From contig JALFAD010000054.1 of NCBI GenBank assembly GCA_022772525.1, positions 1 through 38,108 on the forward strand: a stretch of DNA of 38,108 nt, in the 5' to 3' direction. The position numbers were made by a program, and so were the translations under genes. The notes beneath the pieces are model-generated. The model did not search any database, was not told the origin of the DNA, and saw only the letters and a list, made by a program, of their open reading frames with translations. The stretch comes from Clostridiales bacterium. Its GTDB lineage: Bacteria > Bacillota > Clostridia > Oscillospirales > Oscillospiraceae. Shown piece after piece: positions 30,822 through 38,004 of this stretch; the stretch's first letter is position 1, and each line of letters begins with the position of its first letter.

Positions 30822-30915
30822 CTTATCAAGAGCGGTGGAGGGAACGGCCCGATGAAACCCGGCAACCTGTCCGAAAGGAAAAGGTGCCAAATCCGGCGGC
30901 AAACGAAAGATGAGG
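30822..30915 (+). ncRNA. SAM-I (S-box) riboswitch
   Basis: The conserved S-box elements appear in order: CTTATCAAGAG at the 5' side of P1, GGTGGAGGGA, CGATGAAACCCGGCAACC, AAGGTGCCAAATCC, and GATGAGG closing P1. SAM binding should hold P1 and allow the terminator at 30927-30957. Without SAM, GGTTCGAT (30915-30922) can pair with ATCGAATC (30932-30939) and prevent it. This controls metK, the SAM synthetase gene, by its own product. Confidence 0.95.
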
Positions 30916-30926
30916 GTTCGATACAG

Positions 30927-30957
30927 CGCACATCGAATCTTCGGTGTGCGATTTTTT
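30927..30957 (+). terminator. Riboswitch-controlled terminator
   Basis: CGCACATCGAA pairs with TTCGGTGTGCG (one G-T pair) and is followed by ATTTTTT. Its 5' arm overlaps the predicted antiterminator. Confidence 0.9.
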
Positions 30958-31020
30958 ATTGTTCGGCAGTCAAGCAGCCCTTTTGCGCTCTGTGCGGATC
31001 TTTTGTCCCGGAGATGCGGA

Positions 31021-31061
31021 ATGAATCCTTCAAAATACACAAAGTATTCCGAAGGCTTCAT
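31021..31061 (+). other. Second hairpin in the metK leader
   Basis: ATGAATCCTTC at 31021-31031 pairs with GAAGGCTTCAT at 31051-31061 with one mismatch, and an inner ATAC/GTAT stem continues it. A T-rich stretch follows. It lies between the riboswitch terminator and metK, in a leader of about 200 bases that holds no gene. It may be a second attenuator or a stability element. Confidence 0.5.
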
Positions 31062-31168
31062 TTCTTTCTCCAGAACAAAATCTCTCGCTCAGAGCATCAG
31101 ACGTTCTGTTTTCCTGCCTCATTATTTCGCGCGTATCCTGTCGTATTGTGAAAAAGAAAGGAATCATT

Positions 31169-32314
31169 ATGGAAAAAAGACTGTTTACCTCCGAATGCGT
31201 CACAAATGGGCACCCCGACAAGGTCGCCGACGCCATCTCCGACGCGATTCTGGATGCCTGCCTTGCCCAGGACCCCAATTCCCGGGTGGCCTGCGAGACA
31301 ATGGTCACCACGGACTTCTGCATCATCTGCGGCGAAATCACCACAAAAGCCGTGGTGGACTACAAGGAAGTTGCCCGGGAGGCCATCCGCAGGATTGGCT
31401 ATATTTATCCCGGTGACGGTTTTGATGCCGATACCGTGGAAATCCAGTGCCGGATTCATACCCAGTCTGCGGACATCGCCCTGGGCACCAATGATGAAGT
31501 CGGCGGCGCGGGAGATCAGGGGATGATGTTCGGCGGCGCTTGCACCCAGACCCCGGAGCTGATGCCCCTGCCTGCGGCCCTGAGCCGTGCCCTGTGCAAC
31601 CGCCTGACCGAATGCGTCCACGCCAACGATCTGCTCCGGCCCGATGGAAAAACCCAGGTCACCGTGGAATTTGACGAAAACGGCAAGGTGGTGGGCATCG
31701 ATACTGTGGTCGTATCCATCATGCACAGCACGGATTTTGCCATGGAGGCGCTGCGCCGGTACATCCGAGAGAATGTGATCGCTCCTGTCCTGAAAAATTA
31801 CGGCTTTGATATTGCCGACGTTGCCCACATTCATATTAACCCCACCGGAAATTTCGTTATCGGCGGCCCCAACGGCGACACAGGACTGACTGGGCGTAAA
31901 ATCATCGTGGATACCTACGGTGGTTATTTCTCTCACGGCGGCGGCGCCTTCTCCGGCAAGGATCCCACGAAGGTTGACCGCTCCGCTGCCTACATGGCCC
32001 GTTACATGGCGAAAAATCTGGTGGCTGCGGGCCTTGCGACGCAGGTGCAGGTACAGTTGGCCTACGCCATCGGCGTGGCTCAGCCGGTCTCTCTGCGGGT
32101 GGACAGCTTCGGTACCGGCGTCATCTCCGATGAAAAAATGACCGAACTGCTGCGGGTAGTCTGTGACATGACCCCTGCCGGTATTATTCGCAGACTGGAT
32201 TTGCGCCGCCCCATCTACGCCTCCACCGCTGCCGTCGGACACTTTGGCGTGGAAGGCCGCCCCTGGGAGCGTACCGATCTGGCGGAGGAGCTGAAAGCGC
32301 TGGCAGGTCTGTAA
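31169..32314 (+). CDS. metK: S-adenosylmethionine synthetase
   Basis: This 381-residue enzyme makes SAM from methionine and [27 protein letters not shown] at the N-terminus carries the ATP-binding histidine. [12 protein letters not shown] is the adenosine-binding hexapeptide region, and [32 protein letters not shown] is the phosphate-binding region. I chose ATG 31169 (MEKRLFTSE) because GAAAGGAA lies just upstream. An in-frame GTG at 31148 would add seven residues. It is regulated by the SAM-I riboswitch. A GC-rich hairpin follows the stop. Confidence 0.97.
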   Translation: MEKRLFTSECVTNGHPDKVADAISDAILDACLAQDPNSRVACETMVTTDFCIICGEITTKAVVDYKEVAREAIRRIGYIYPGDGFDADTVEIQCRIHTQSADIALGTNDEVGGAGDQGMMFGGACTQTPELMPLPAALSRALCNRLTECVHANDLLRPDGKTQVTVEFDENGKVVGIDTVVVSIMHSTDFAMEALRRYIRENVIAPVLKNYGFDIADVAHIHINPTGNFVIGGPNGDTGLTGRKIIVDTYGGYFSHGGGAFSGKDPTKVDRSAAYMARYMAKNLVAAGLATQVQVQLAYAIGVAQPVSLRVDSFGTGVISDEKMTELLRVVCDMTPAGIIRRLDLRRPIYASTAAVGHFGVEGRPWERTDLAEELKALAGL

Positions 32315-32324
32315 CCCAAACTGT

Positions 32325-32350
32325 GCGGACGGCGATTTTTCGCCGTCCGC
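32325..32350 (+). terminator. Hairpin after metK
   Basis: GCGGACGGCGA pairs perfectly with TCGCCGTCCGC around TTTT. The T-run after it is poor (TTCATATTTC), so termination may be incomplete. Confidence 0.7.
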
Positions 32351-32362
32351 TTCATATTTCCT

Positions 32363-32390
32363 TTGCAAATCGGGAAGAATGTGCTATGAT
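32363..32390 (+). promoter_or_regulatory. nadE promoter
   Basis: TTGCAA (32363-32368) and TATGAT (32385-32390) are 16 bases apart, 30 bases before the chosen start. Confidence 0.65.
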
Positions 32391-32419
32391 AGTGCAAAAT
32401 GACGAGTGGAGGGATTGTT

Positions 32420-34366
32420 GTGCTGGATTATATCCGCATTGCCTGCGCGGTGCCGGCCGTGAGGGTGGGCGACACAAAGAAAAATGCCGCAGATATTTGC
32501 GAATTTCTGAAAAAGGCAAACGCGCAGAACGTGGACCTGTTGGTGTTTCCTGAAATGGCGCTGACGGGATATACCTGTCAGGATTTATTCCTTCAGGATG
32601 CCCTGTATGATGGGGTGAAGCGGGGGCTGAGGGAGATTCTGGATGCTTCCGCCGCCTGCCCGGCGGTGACGGCGGCTGTGGGCCTGCCTCTGCGGGTTGG
32701 CGCCCGGATGTTCAACTGTGCTGTTGTGATTTCCGGCGGCGAAGTCCGGGGTATTGTGCCGAAAACCAGCATTCCCAATTATAATGAGTTCTACGAAAAG
32801 CGGTGGTTTGCTTCCGGCGATGATCTGATTCAGGATACCTTTGATATCGGCAGCCTGTTGGACGGTTATCCGAGGCCGGTGCCTGTGGGGCAGGATCTGC
32901 TGTTCCAGATCGGCGAGGGAACGCTGGTTGGCGTGGAAATCTGCGAGGATCTGTGGACGCCCCTGCCGCCCTCTGCCATGCTGGCCTTGAGCGGCGCGGA
33001 AGTCGTCGTGAACCTGTCCGCTTCCAATGAAACCATCGGCAAGCGGGTCTACCGCCGGGAGCTGGTGACCCACCAGTCCGCCTCGCTGAACTGCGTTTAC
33101 GCATACTGCTCCGCCGGCTCCACGGAATCCACACAGGATTTGATTTTCTCCGGTCAGAGCCTGATTGCGGAAAACGGCAAGCTGCTGGCGGAAACGAATG
33201 AAGCCATTGCCGCGGATTACCTGCTGGTGCAGGACTGCGATCTGGGCAAGGTCCGCGCCGACCGCCGCAGAAACAGAAGCTACGCCGACACAGCAGCACG
33301 GCACGGTGCGCAGGCACGGGTTGTGCCTGCGCTGGATGGTCTGCTTCGCGCTGACGGAACGCTGTATCCCTTGGAAAAGCTGCCATTTGTGCCCTCCCAG
33401 CGGCAGAACCGGGTGCAGCGCTGTATGGAAATTTTCCAGATGCAGGTTGCCGGCCTGAAGCAGCGGCTGGTGTCGATTGGAAATCCTAACGCGGTCATTG
33501 GCATTTCCGGCGGATTGGACTCCACGCTGGCGCTGCTGGTAGCGGTGGAGGCCATGCGTCAGCTGGGCCGTCCCGCTACCGACGTGTACGGCGTGACTAT
33601 GCCCTGCTTCGGCACTTCCGACCGCACCTACAACAATTCCTGGGAGCTGATGCGCACCCTCGGTATTTCCTGTAAGGAAATCAACATCCGGGAAGCGGTT
33701 TCTCTGCATTTTTCGGATATCGGGCACGATTCCTCCGTCCACGACGGCACCTACGAGAACTCTCAGGCCCGGGAGCGGACCCAGATTCTCATGGACTACG
33801 CCAGCGTGGTGAAGGGAATCGTGGTGGGTACCGGCGACCTGTCGGAGCTTGCTCTTGGCTGGTGCACCTACAATGGCGACCATATGAGTATGTACGGCGT
33901 CAACGCCTCCATCCCCAAGACCCTGATCCGCTGGATGATTGATGCCATCTCCGAAATGACGGAGTTTGCGGCATCCCGGCCGGTTTTGCAGGACATTCTG
34001 GACACCCCCATCAGCCCGGAGCTGCTGCCCCCGGATGCGGAGGGAAAAATTGCCCAGCACACGGAGGATTTGGTTGGCCCCTATGCGCTCCATGACTTCT
34101 ATCTTTACTACACCCTCCGGTTTGGCTTTGCACCCCGCAAAATTTACACGCTGGCCTGCCGGGCTTTTGACGGCGATTTTGACAGTGCCGTCATCAAAAA
34201 GTGGCTGAAAACCTTCTACCGCCGGTTCTTTACCCAGCAGTTCAAGCGCAGCTGCCTGCCGGACGGCGTGAAGGTTGGCTCGGTCAGTCTCAGCCCCCGG
34301 GGCGACTGGCGGATGCCCAGCGATGCCAGCGCCCGGTTGTGGCTGGACGAGGCAGACGCTCTGTAA
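32420..34366 (+). CDS. nadE: Glutamine-dependent NAD+ synthetase
   Basis: This 648-residue two-domain enzyme performs the last step of NAD synthesis. The N-terminal glutaminase has the nitrilase triad: Glu45 (FPEMALTGYTCQDLF), Lys115 (VPKTSIPNYNEFYEKRWF) and Cys175 (GVEICEDLWTPLPPS). It releases ammonia from glutamine. The C-terminal synthetase has the ATP-pyrophosphatase P-loop GISGGLDSTLALLVAVEA and GTGDLSELALGWCTYNGDHMSMYGVNAS. I chose GTG 32420 because GGAGGG lies six bases upstream. The in-frame ATG at 32399 would place that site inside the gene. Length is normal for the glutaminase-fused type. Confidence 0.95.
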   Translation: MLDYIRIACAVPAVRVGDTKKNAADICEFLKKANAQNVDLLVFPEMALTGYTCQDLFLQDALYDGVKRGLREILDASAACPAVTAAVGLPLRVGARMFNCAVVISGGEVRGIVPKTSIPNYNEFYEKRWFASGDDLIQDTFDIGSLLDGYPRPVPVGQDLLFQIGEGTLVGVEICEDLWTPLPPSAMLALSGAEVVVNLSASNETIGKRVYRRELVTHQSASLNCVYAYCSAGSTESTQDLIFSGQSLIAENGKLLAETNEAIAADYLLVQDCDLGKVRADRRRNRSYADTAARHGAQARVVPALDGLLRADGTLYPLEKLPFVPSQRQNRVQRCMEIFQMQVAGLKQRLVSIGNPNAVIGISGGLDSTLALLVAVEAMRQLGRPATDVYGVTMPCFGTSDRTYNNSWELMRTLGISCKEINIREAVSLHFSDIGHDSSVHDGTYENSQARERTQILMDYASVVKGIVVGTGDLSELALGWCTYNGDHMSMYGVNASIPKTLIRWMIDAISEMTEFAASRPVLQDILDTPISPELLPPDAEGKIAQHTEDLVGPYALHDFYLYYTLRFGFAPRKIYTLACRAFDGDFDSAVIKKWLKTFYRRFFTQQFKRSCLPDGVKVGSVSLSPRGDWRMPSDASARLWLDEADAL

Positions 34367-34410
34367 AAATAGGAATGCCGCCCGGTAAAGGACGGTGTTC
34401 ATAAGACAGT

Positions 34411-34444
34411 AACAGTCACAGTAGTTTGCTCTGCTGTGGCTGTT
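34411..34444 (+). terminator. Hairpin after nadE
   Basis: AACAGTCACAG (34411-34421) pairs with CTGTGGCTGTT (34434-34444) with one G-T pair, followed by CTTGTATTTT. Confidence 0.6.
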
Positions 34445-34445
34445 C

Positions 34446-34474
34446 TTGTATTTTATCCTGTTATGCGATAATAT
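34446..34474 (+). promoter_or_regulatory. Promoter of the AT-rich orphan gene
   Basis: TTGTAT (34446-34451) and TAATAT (34469-34474) are 17 bases apart. Confidence 0.55.
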
Positions 34475-34519
34475 GGCACCGAACAAACCTACAAATCGGA
34501 ATCTGTAGAGGTGTTGAAC

Positions 34520-34885
34520 TTGGATATTAGAAGAACAAAATCGTATTATGAACAGATAAGCAATCGTGACTTATGCGACTGTGCATATTGTCAAAACTAT
34601 GTCCGTGAAATCAAAGCAACCTATCCGGAAATTGCGGAATATCTTTTTTCGTTAGGAATTGATATAGAAAAACCGTTTGAAACAATGCCTCTTGAACCCG
34701 ATGAAACAGGGTATATCGAGTATCTATCTGCCCAATATATCGTTTGTGGAGAGCCGGATGATTTTGTCAAAACAGTCATAGGTTCTGTAACTGTGGATGT
34801 CGCTGGTGCTCATCCGTCAACACAGATAAATGAAGCTCATTTCGTTATGGAAATATACCCTGTTCGGTTGAAGTGGGTAATGTAG
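34520..34885 (+). CDS. Small conserved protein of unknown function, AT-rich
   Basis: This 121-residue protein starts DIRRTKSYYEQISNRDLCDCAYCQNYVREIKATYPEIAEYLFSLGIDIEKPFETMPLEP. CDCAYCQNY looks like a small metal or redox site. It has no signal peptide or membrane segment. I recognise it only as a type often annotated as hypothetical in Firmicutes. Base and codon use (ATA, ATT, TCT, GAA) are clearly more AT-rich than all neighbours, which suggests transfer from another genome. I chose TTG 34520 because AGAGGTG precedes it by six bases. A GTG at 34511 is also possible. It is followed by a terminator and several hairpins. Confidence 0.7.
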   Translation: MDIRRTKSYYEQISNRDLCDCAYCQNYVREIKATYPEIAEYLFSLGIDIEKPFETMPLEPDETGYIEYLSAQYIVCGEPDDFVKTVIGSVTVDVAGAHPSTQINEAHFVMEIYPVRLKWVM

Positions 34886-34916
34886 ACAAATTCCAGTTTG
34901 CCGGGCAGATACAAAG

Positions 34917-34953
34917 CGCACTTTTATACGGGGCACTCCCGTATGTGCGTTTT
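34917..34953 (+). terminator. Terminator of the AT-rich orphan gene
   Basis: CGCAC and ATACGGG pair with CCCGTAT and GTGCG, with a small bulge, and TTTT follows. Confidence 0.75.
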
Positions 34954-34970
34954 CCATTACGGCGTTCCGA

Positions 34971-35005
34971 GCAAGGGACTGAACCCCTTGCGCCGCGAAA
35001 GCGGC
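34971..35005. repeat. Two adjacent hairpins resembling mobile-element end structures
   Basis: GCAAGGG (34971-34977) pairs with CCCTTGC (34985-34991). Directly after it GCCGC and GCGGC flank GAAA (34992-35005). Hairpins of the GCAAGGG/CCCTTGC form are common near transfer origins of Firmicutes conjugative and mobilisable elements, from memory. No relaxase or integrase is nearby, so this may be a remnant. Confidence 0.45.
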
Positions 35006-35019
35006 TATCCTTTTAAAGC

Positions 35020-35054
35020 AAAAAGGCGTGACCGCAAAAATGGTCGCGCCTTTT
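35020..35054. terminator. Bidirectional terminator
   Basis: AAAAAGGCGTGACC pairs with GGTCGCGCCTTTT, with one mismatch, around an 8-base loop. On the minus strand it can end the dipicolinate synthase transcript. Confidence 0.75.
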
Positions 35055-35078
35055 GCCAATTTAACTGTCTTACGAATA

Positions 35079-35101
35079 CCGCCCCAAAGGGCGGCATTTT
35101 T
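35079..35101 (+). terminator. Short hairpin with T-run next to the dpaB stop
   Basis: CCGCCC and GGGCGG flank CAAA, followed by CATTTTT on the plus strand. It touches the stop codon of dpaB and may protect against read-through towards it. Confidence 0.55.
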
Positions 35102-35661
35102 CATAGTAATAGGGGCTGAAGCTGTTTTCCTTCCAGCGCCAGCTCCAACGTTTGGGGGATTTTACTGAAATCGGCGACAACGGAGGTGGGCTTTCCGAAG
35201 GCATCGTCCTGCCCGAAGGGCACGAAGAAATAGTGCTTCCGGGCAAGCAGCTTTCCGATATTTTCTGCGGCGCCTCCGAGGGCATCGTTGGTGGAAATGG
35301 CAACGACCACGGGGCGTCCGTTACGCAGATGGCTTTTTGCCGCCATGGTCACGGGACCGTCCGCAAAGGAGTGGGCCAGTTTCGCCAGGGTGTTTCCGGT
35401 GCAGGGGGCAACGACCAACGCGTCCAGCAGCTTTTTGGGGCCAATCGGCTCCACGTCTGTCAGCGTGTGCAGGACAGGCTTGCCGCAGATGGCTTCCGCT
35501 TTGGCGATGTGCTCGGCAGCCGCACCGAACCGGCTGTCTGTGCTGTAGGCGCTTTGCGAAAAAATGGGGATAACGTCGTAGCTTTTGCTGAGCCGTTCCA
35601 TCACCGGAAAAACTCTTTCGTATGTACAAAAAGAGCCGCAGAGGGCAAAACCGACGGTCAT
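35101..35661 (-). CDS. spoVFB: Dipicolinate synthase subunit B
   Basis: This 186-residue flavoprotein-like subunit has MTVGFALCGSFCTYERVFPVMERLSKSYDVIPIFSQSAYSTDSRFGAAAEH, then DALVVAPCTGNTLAKLAHSFADGPVTMAAKSHLRNGRPVVVAISTNDALGGAAENIGKLL. This is the SpoVFB/DpaB signature. With subunit A it makes dipicolinic acid, the calcium chelator of spore cores. I chose ATG 35661 because AAGGAGGG precedes it and the conserved sequence begins there. It overlaps the end of subunit A by four bases. The pair implies that the organism forms heat-resistant spores. Confidence 0.95.
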   Translation of the reverse strand: MTVGFALCGSFCTYERVFPVMERLSKSYDVIPIFSQSAYSTDSRFGAAAEHIAKAEAICGKPVLHTLTDVEPIGPKKLLDALVVAPCTGNTLAKLAHSFADGPVTMAAKSHLRNGRPVVVAISTNDALGGAAENIGKLLARKHYFFVPFGQDDAFGKPTSVVADFSKIPQTLELALEGKQLQPLLL

Positions 35662-36422
35662 AACGTTCCCTCCTTGAGATGCCGCAGAATCGTTTCGGCG
35701 ATGAGCTTGCCGGAGGACTCCGGTGCGTACTGCCCCGGCAGCCCGCGGGCATAGATAATATCGCACCCTTCCAGCCCGGGAATGGATGCCAGATCAATTT
35801 TGACACATTTCCTGTATTTATCCAGTATTCTGGCATCCAGAACCGGTGCGGGAGCCGTGTTGAACAGTAAACGGATATCAGGCAGAATTTCGGGTATCTC
35901 CGGAATATCCACGGCATTCCAGCCCAACGCTGCCGCCATGGCGCGGTCTGCCGGGTTTCGCGCCGCAATGGTAACGGGACAGCCCTGGGCCGACAGCAGC
36001 TTTGCCAGACATTTTCCAATGCGACCCCATCCAATGACCAACGTCGGCGTATCCGGCAGAATAGTCGGAAGCAGAGAGCCGGCAATCCGAAGAGCGCATT
36101 CCGCTGTGATTGCCGCGTTCCGCGCCAAATAGTCTGCGTCCCGCAATAAATCCAGCACCGTGTGCCCTGAAAGCGCGGGATGCTTCAGCTTCCCGCCAAT
36201 GACCGCAAGCTCGGAGGGAAGTCGTTCCAGCACCATTGGCAGGCTGCCGCCGTCCCGGAGGGAACCGTCGGGGGCAAAGCTTGGAACATCCAGCAGTACA
36301 TGGGTCACCTCCGGGGAGGGGTGGTCAGTCAGAGGCAAACCGGCCTGTTCCAGATACGCTCCCGCATAGGCGCAGGCATCGGTTGCGCCTACGGGATAAA
36401 TGAGAATCTGCTTCAAAGGCAT
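35658..36422 (-). CDS. spoVFA: Dipicolinate synthase subunit A
   Basis: This 254-residue oxidoreductase-like subunit opens with an N-terminal domain (KQILIYPVGATDACAYAGAYLEQAGLPLTDHPSPEVTHVLLDVPSF). A Rossmann nucleotide-binding segment follows (TLVIGWGRIGKCLAKLLSAQGCPVTIAARNPADRAMAAALGW, about residues 128-169), then LLFNTAPAPVLDARIL and the closing IDLASIPGLEGCDIIYARGLPGQYAPESSGKLIAETI. All match SpoVFA/DpaA, somewhat shorter than the Bacillus protein (about 297). AAAAGGAGTG precedes ATG 36422. It acts with subunit B in the mother cell, and a sigma-K-like promoter lies upstream. Confidence 0.95.
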   Translation of the reverse strand: MPLKQILIYPVGATDACAYAGAYLEQAGLPLTDHPSPEVTHVLLDVPSFAPDGSLRDGGSLPMVLERLPSELAVIGGKLKHPALSGHTVLDLLRDADYLARNAAITAECALRIAGSLLPTILPDTPTLVIGWGRIGKCLAKLLSAQGCPVTIAARNPADRAMAAALGWNAVDIPEIPEILPDIRLLFNTAPAPVLDARILDKYRKCVKIDLASIPGLEGCDIIYARGLPGQYAPESSGKLIAETILRHLKEGTL

Positions 36423-36435
36423 CACTCCTTTTCTA

Positions 36436-36463
36436 TAGAATATGCGCCGGGCATTCGTGTTGT
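36436..36463 (-). promoter_or_regulatory. Sigma-K-like promoter of the dipicolinate synthase operon
   Basis: On the minus strand AC (36462-36463) is followed after 17 bases by CATATTCTA (36436-36444), matching the sigma-K pattern AC-N17-CATANNNTA. No good vegetative promoter is present. This fits mother-cell expression late in sporulation. Confidence 0.75.
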
Positions 36464-36465
36464 GC

Positions 36466-36493
36466 TTGATTTTTCCGCTTCCATCTGTATAAT
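36466..36493 (+). promoter_or_regulatory. Promoter of the DUF4364 gene
   Basis: TTGATT (36466-36471) and a perfect TATAAT (36488-36493) are 16 bases apart. It is divergent from the sigma-K promoter, with only a few bases between them. Confidence 0.8.
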
Positions 36494-36514
36494 AAAATAT
36501 AAGAGGTGAAGTTT

Positions 36515-37057
36515 ATGCAGAGACTCGGCTTTATTCACGATATGATGGATGTGAAAGTTTTGATCCTGTTTGTCATGGCACGGGTGGGCTATCCTGTGAA
36601 TGTGCAGCAGATCTATGAGCTGTGCTTTCAGGACGATTGCCTGAGCTATTTTGACGTTTGCACTGCGGTTCCGGAGATGGTGGAGTCCGGCCACCTGAAA
36701 AAGACGGAAGAGGAATGCTATGTTATCACGGACAAAGGCCGGGAGACGGCAAAACTGGTGGAGGACTCCATCGCATTTACCGTGCGGCAGAAGGCGGAAA
36801 ACGCTGTGGATCGGTTCAACAGGAAGGTGCGCCGCAGCAGCTTCGTCAGAACCAAGGTAACGCAGAGGGAAAGCGGAGACTTCTCCGTGGTAATGTCGCT
36901 GGATGATGAGATGGGCAATCTCATGACGCTGGAGCTGGTGGCCCCGGATCAGCGGCAGGCCAACCGCCTGAGCAGGCTGATGGAGAAAAAGGCGGAAGCA
37001 GTGTACAATTTGACAATGACGGAGCTTTTGGACGAGGAAGACGAAATCGATAGCTGA
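36515..37057 (+). CDS. DUF4364-family winged-helix-like protein
   Basis: This 180-residue protein is common in Clostridia. MMDVKVLILFVMARVGYPVNVQQIYELCFQDDCLSYFDVCTAVPEMVESGHLKK and YVITDKGRETAKLVEDSI look like a winged helix with a MarR/PadR-type turn, so DNA binding is plausible. The rest, with VMSLDDEMGNLMTLELVAPDQRQANRL, forms the conserved C-terminal part. The function is unknown. I chose ATG 36515 because AAGAGGTG precedes it by six bases. The GTG at 36506 is inside that site. It is followed by a separate promoter for hpf. Confidence 0.88.
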   Translation: MQRLGFIHDMMDVKVLILFVMARVGYPVNVQQIYELCFQDDCLSYFDVCTAVPEMVESGHLKKTEEECYVITDKGRETAKLVEDSIAFTVRQKAENAVDRFNRKVRRSSFVRTKVTQRESGDFSVVMSLDDEMGNLMTLELVAPDQRQANRLSRLMEKKAEAVYNLTMTELLDEEDEIDS

Positions 37058-37061
37058 CACC

Positions 37062-37090
37062 TTGTCGATTTTGGGAAACAGTGGTATAGT
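37062..37090 (+). promoter_or_regulatory. hpf promoter
   Basis: TTGTCG (37062-37067) and TATAGT (37085-37090) are 17 bases apart. Confidence 0.7.
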
Positions 37091-37134
37091 ATTCTTACAC
37101 CGGAGGATCGGTGAAACGAAAGGAGCTGCCGCAT

Positions 37135-37671
37135 ATGAAATTCCAGTTCAGAGAAAAGAAAGTCAAACTCCCCGGCAATGTCCACGCTTATGCTGAGAAG
37201 AAGGTAATGAAGCTGGAGCGCTTTTTTGACGAGGATGCGGAGGCCTTGATCGTCTTCTCTGTGGAGAAGAACCGTAATCAGGTAGAACTGACCGTTCACG
37301 GTGCAGGCACCTGGTTCCGGGCAAGCGAGAGCACATCGGATATGTTTGCTTCCATCGACGCAGCCGTAGCGACCATTGAGGGCCAGATTCGGAAGAACAA
37401 GACCCGCCTTGCCCGCCGCCTGAAGCAGGATGCCTTCGTCCGCAGCGTGCAGGAGGAAACCTCCTTTGTGCCGGATTCGGAGGAGGATTTGAGCATCGTG
37501 CGCAGTAAAAAGTTCTACTTCAAGCCGATGACCCGCGAGGAAGCCGTGATGCAGATGAACCTGCTGGATCATACTTTCTTTGCCTTCCGGGATGAGGATA
37601 ACGGCGGCAGCTTTGCTGTTGTCTATAAACGCAACGATGGCGGCTACGGCCTGATCGATGATGTGGAGTAA
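37135..37671 (+). CDS. hpf: Ribosome hibernation promoting factor, long form
   Basis: This 178-residue protein has an N-terminal S30AE domain (MKFQFREKKVKLPGNVHAYAEKKVMKLERFFDEDAEALIVFSVEKNRNQVELTVHGAGTWFRA, to about 100). The C-terminal dimerisation domain (about 120-178) is of the form IVRSKKFYFKPMTREEAVMQMNLLDHTFFAFRDEDNGGSFAVVYKRNDGGYGLI. Long HPF joins two ribosomes into inactive 100S dimers in resting cells. I chose ATG 37135 because AAAGGAG lies nine bases upstream and the family starts there. An upstream GTG at 37111 would add eight residues. Confidence 0.95.
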   Translation: MKFQFREKKVKLPGNVHAYAEKKVMKLERFFDEDAEALIVFSVEKNRNQVELTVHGAGTWFRASESTSDMFASIDAAVATIEGQIRKNKTRLARRLKQDAFVRSVQEETSFVPDSEEDLSIVRSKKFYFKPMTREEAVMQMNLLDHTFFAFRDEDNGGSFAVVYKRNDGGYGLIDDVE

Positions 37672-37685
37672 TTGGATATCGCAGC

Positions 37686-37714
37686 ATAAGGGCCTCGAAA
37701 GAGGCCCTTATTTT
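37686..37714 (+). terminator. Terminator of hpf
   Basis: ATAAGGGCCTC (37686-37696) pairs perfectly with GAGGCCCTTAT (37701-37711) around GAAA, followed by TTT. Confidence 0.9.
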
Positions 37715-37762
37715 GATATGCGAGGATGTAAAGAAAAAATGTCGAAATTTGTGAAAAAGAGC

Positions 37763-37791
37763 TTGACAAAAGGGAGAGGAGATGGTATTAT
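37763..37791 (+). promoter_or_regulatory. rRNA-type promoter P1
   Basis: TTGACA (37763-37768) and TATTAT (37786-37791), spaced by 17 bases. An A-rich upstream stretch, like an UP element, precedes it. Confidence 0.8.
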
Positions 37792-37864
37792 ATCGAAGCT
37801 GTCCGCGAGGGCAGCAAAATCATGCCGAAAACGAGGGTAATTTGAAAGAATTTGAAAGAAGTTC

Positions 37865-37893
37865 TTGACAAATGAAACTTGTTGAGGTAAACT
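37865..37893 (+). promoter_or_regulatory. rRNA-type promoter P2
   Basis: TTGACA (37865-37870) and TAAACT (37888-37893), spaced by 17 bases. GAAAGAAGTTC before it is nearly repeated before P3. Confidence 0.8.
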
Positions 37894-37975
37894 CAAAAAG
37901 TTGCGTGATGAAAAGCAAACGCTTGGAACGCAGCGTCACAGCTTGAAAAACCGCGAAAAAGATCGAAAAAAGTTC

Positions 37976-38004
37976 TTGACAAAGTCTACAAGATGTGATA
38001 GAGT
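37976..38004 (+). promoter_or_regulatory. rRNA-type promoter P3
   Basis: TTGACA (37976-37981) and TAGAGT (37999-38004), spaced by 17 bases, with GAAAAAAGTTC directly upstream. Confidence 0.8.

Noticed and set aside
32585..34486. 633-codon minus-strand frame opposite nadE
   Set aside because: It is antisense to a complete NAD+ synthetase and its composition is typical of a shadow frame.
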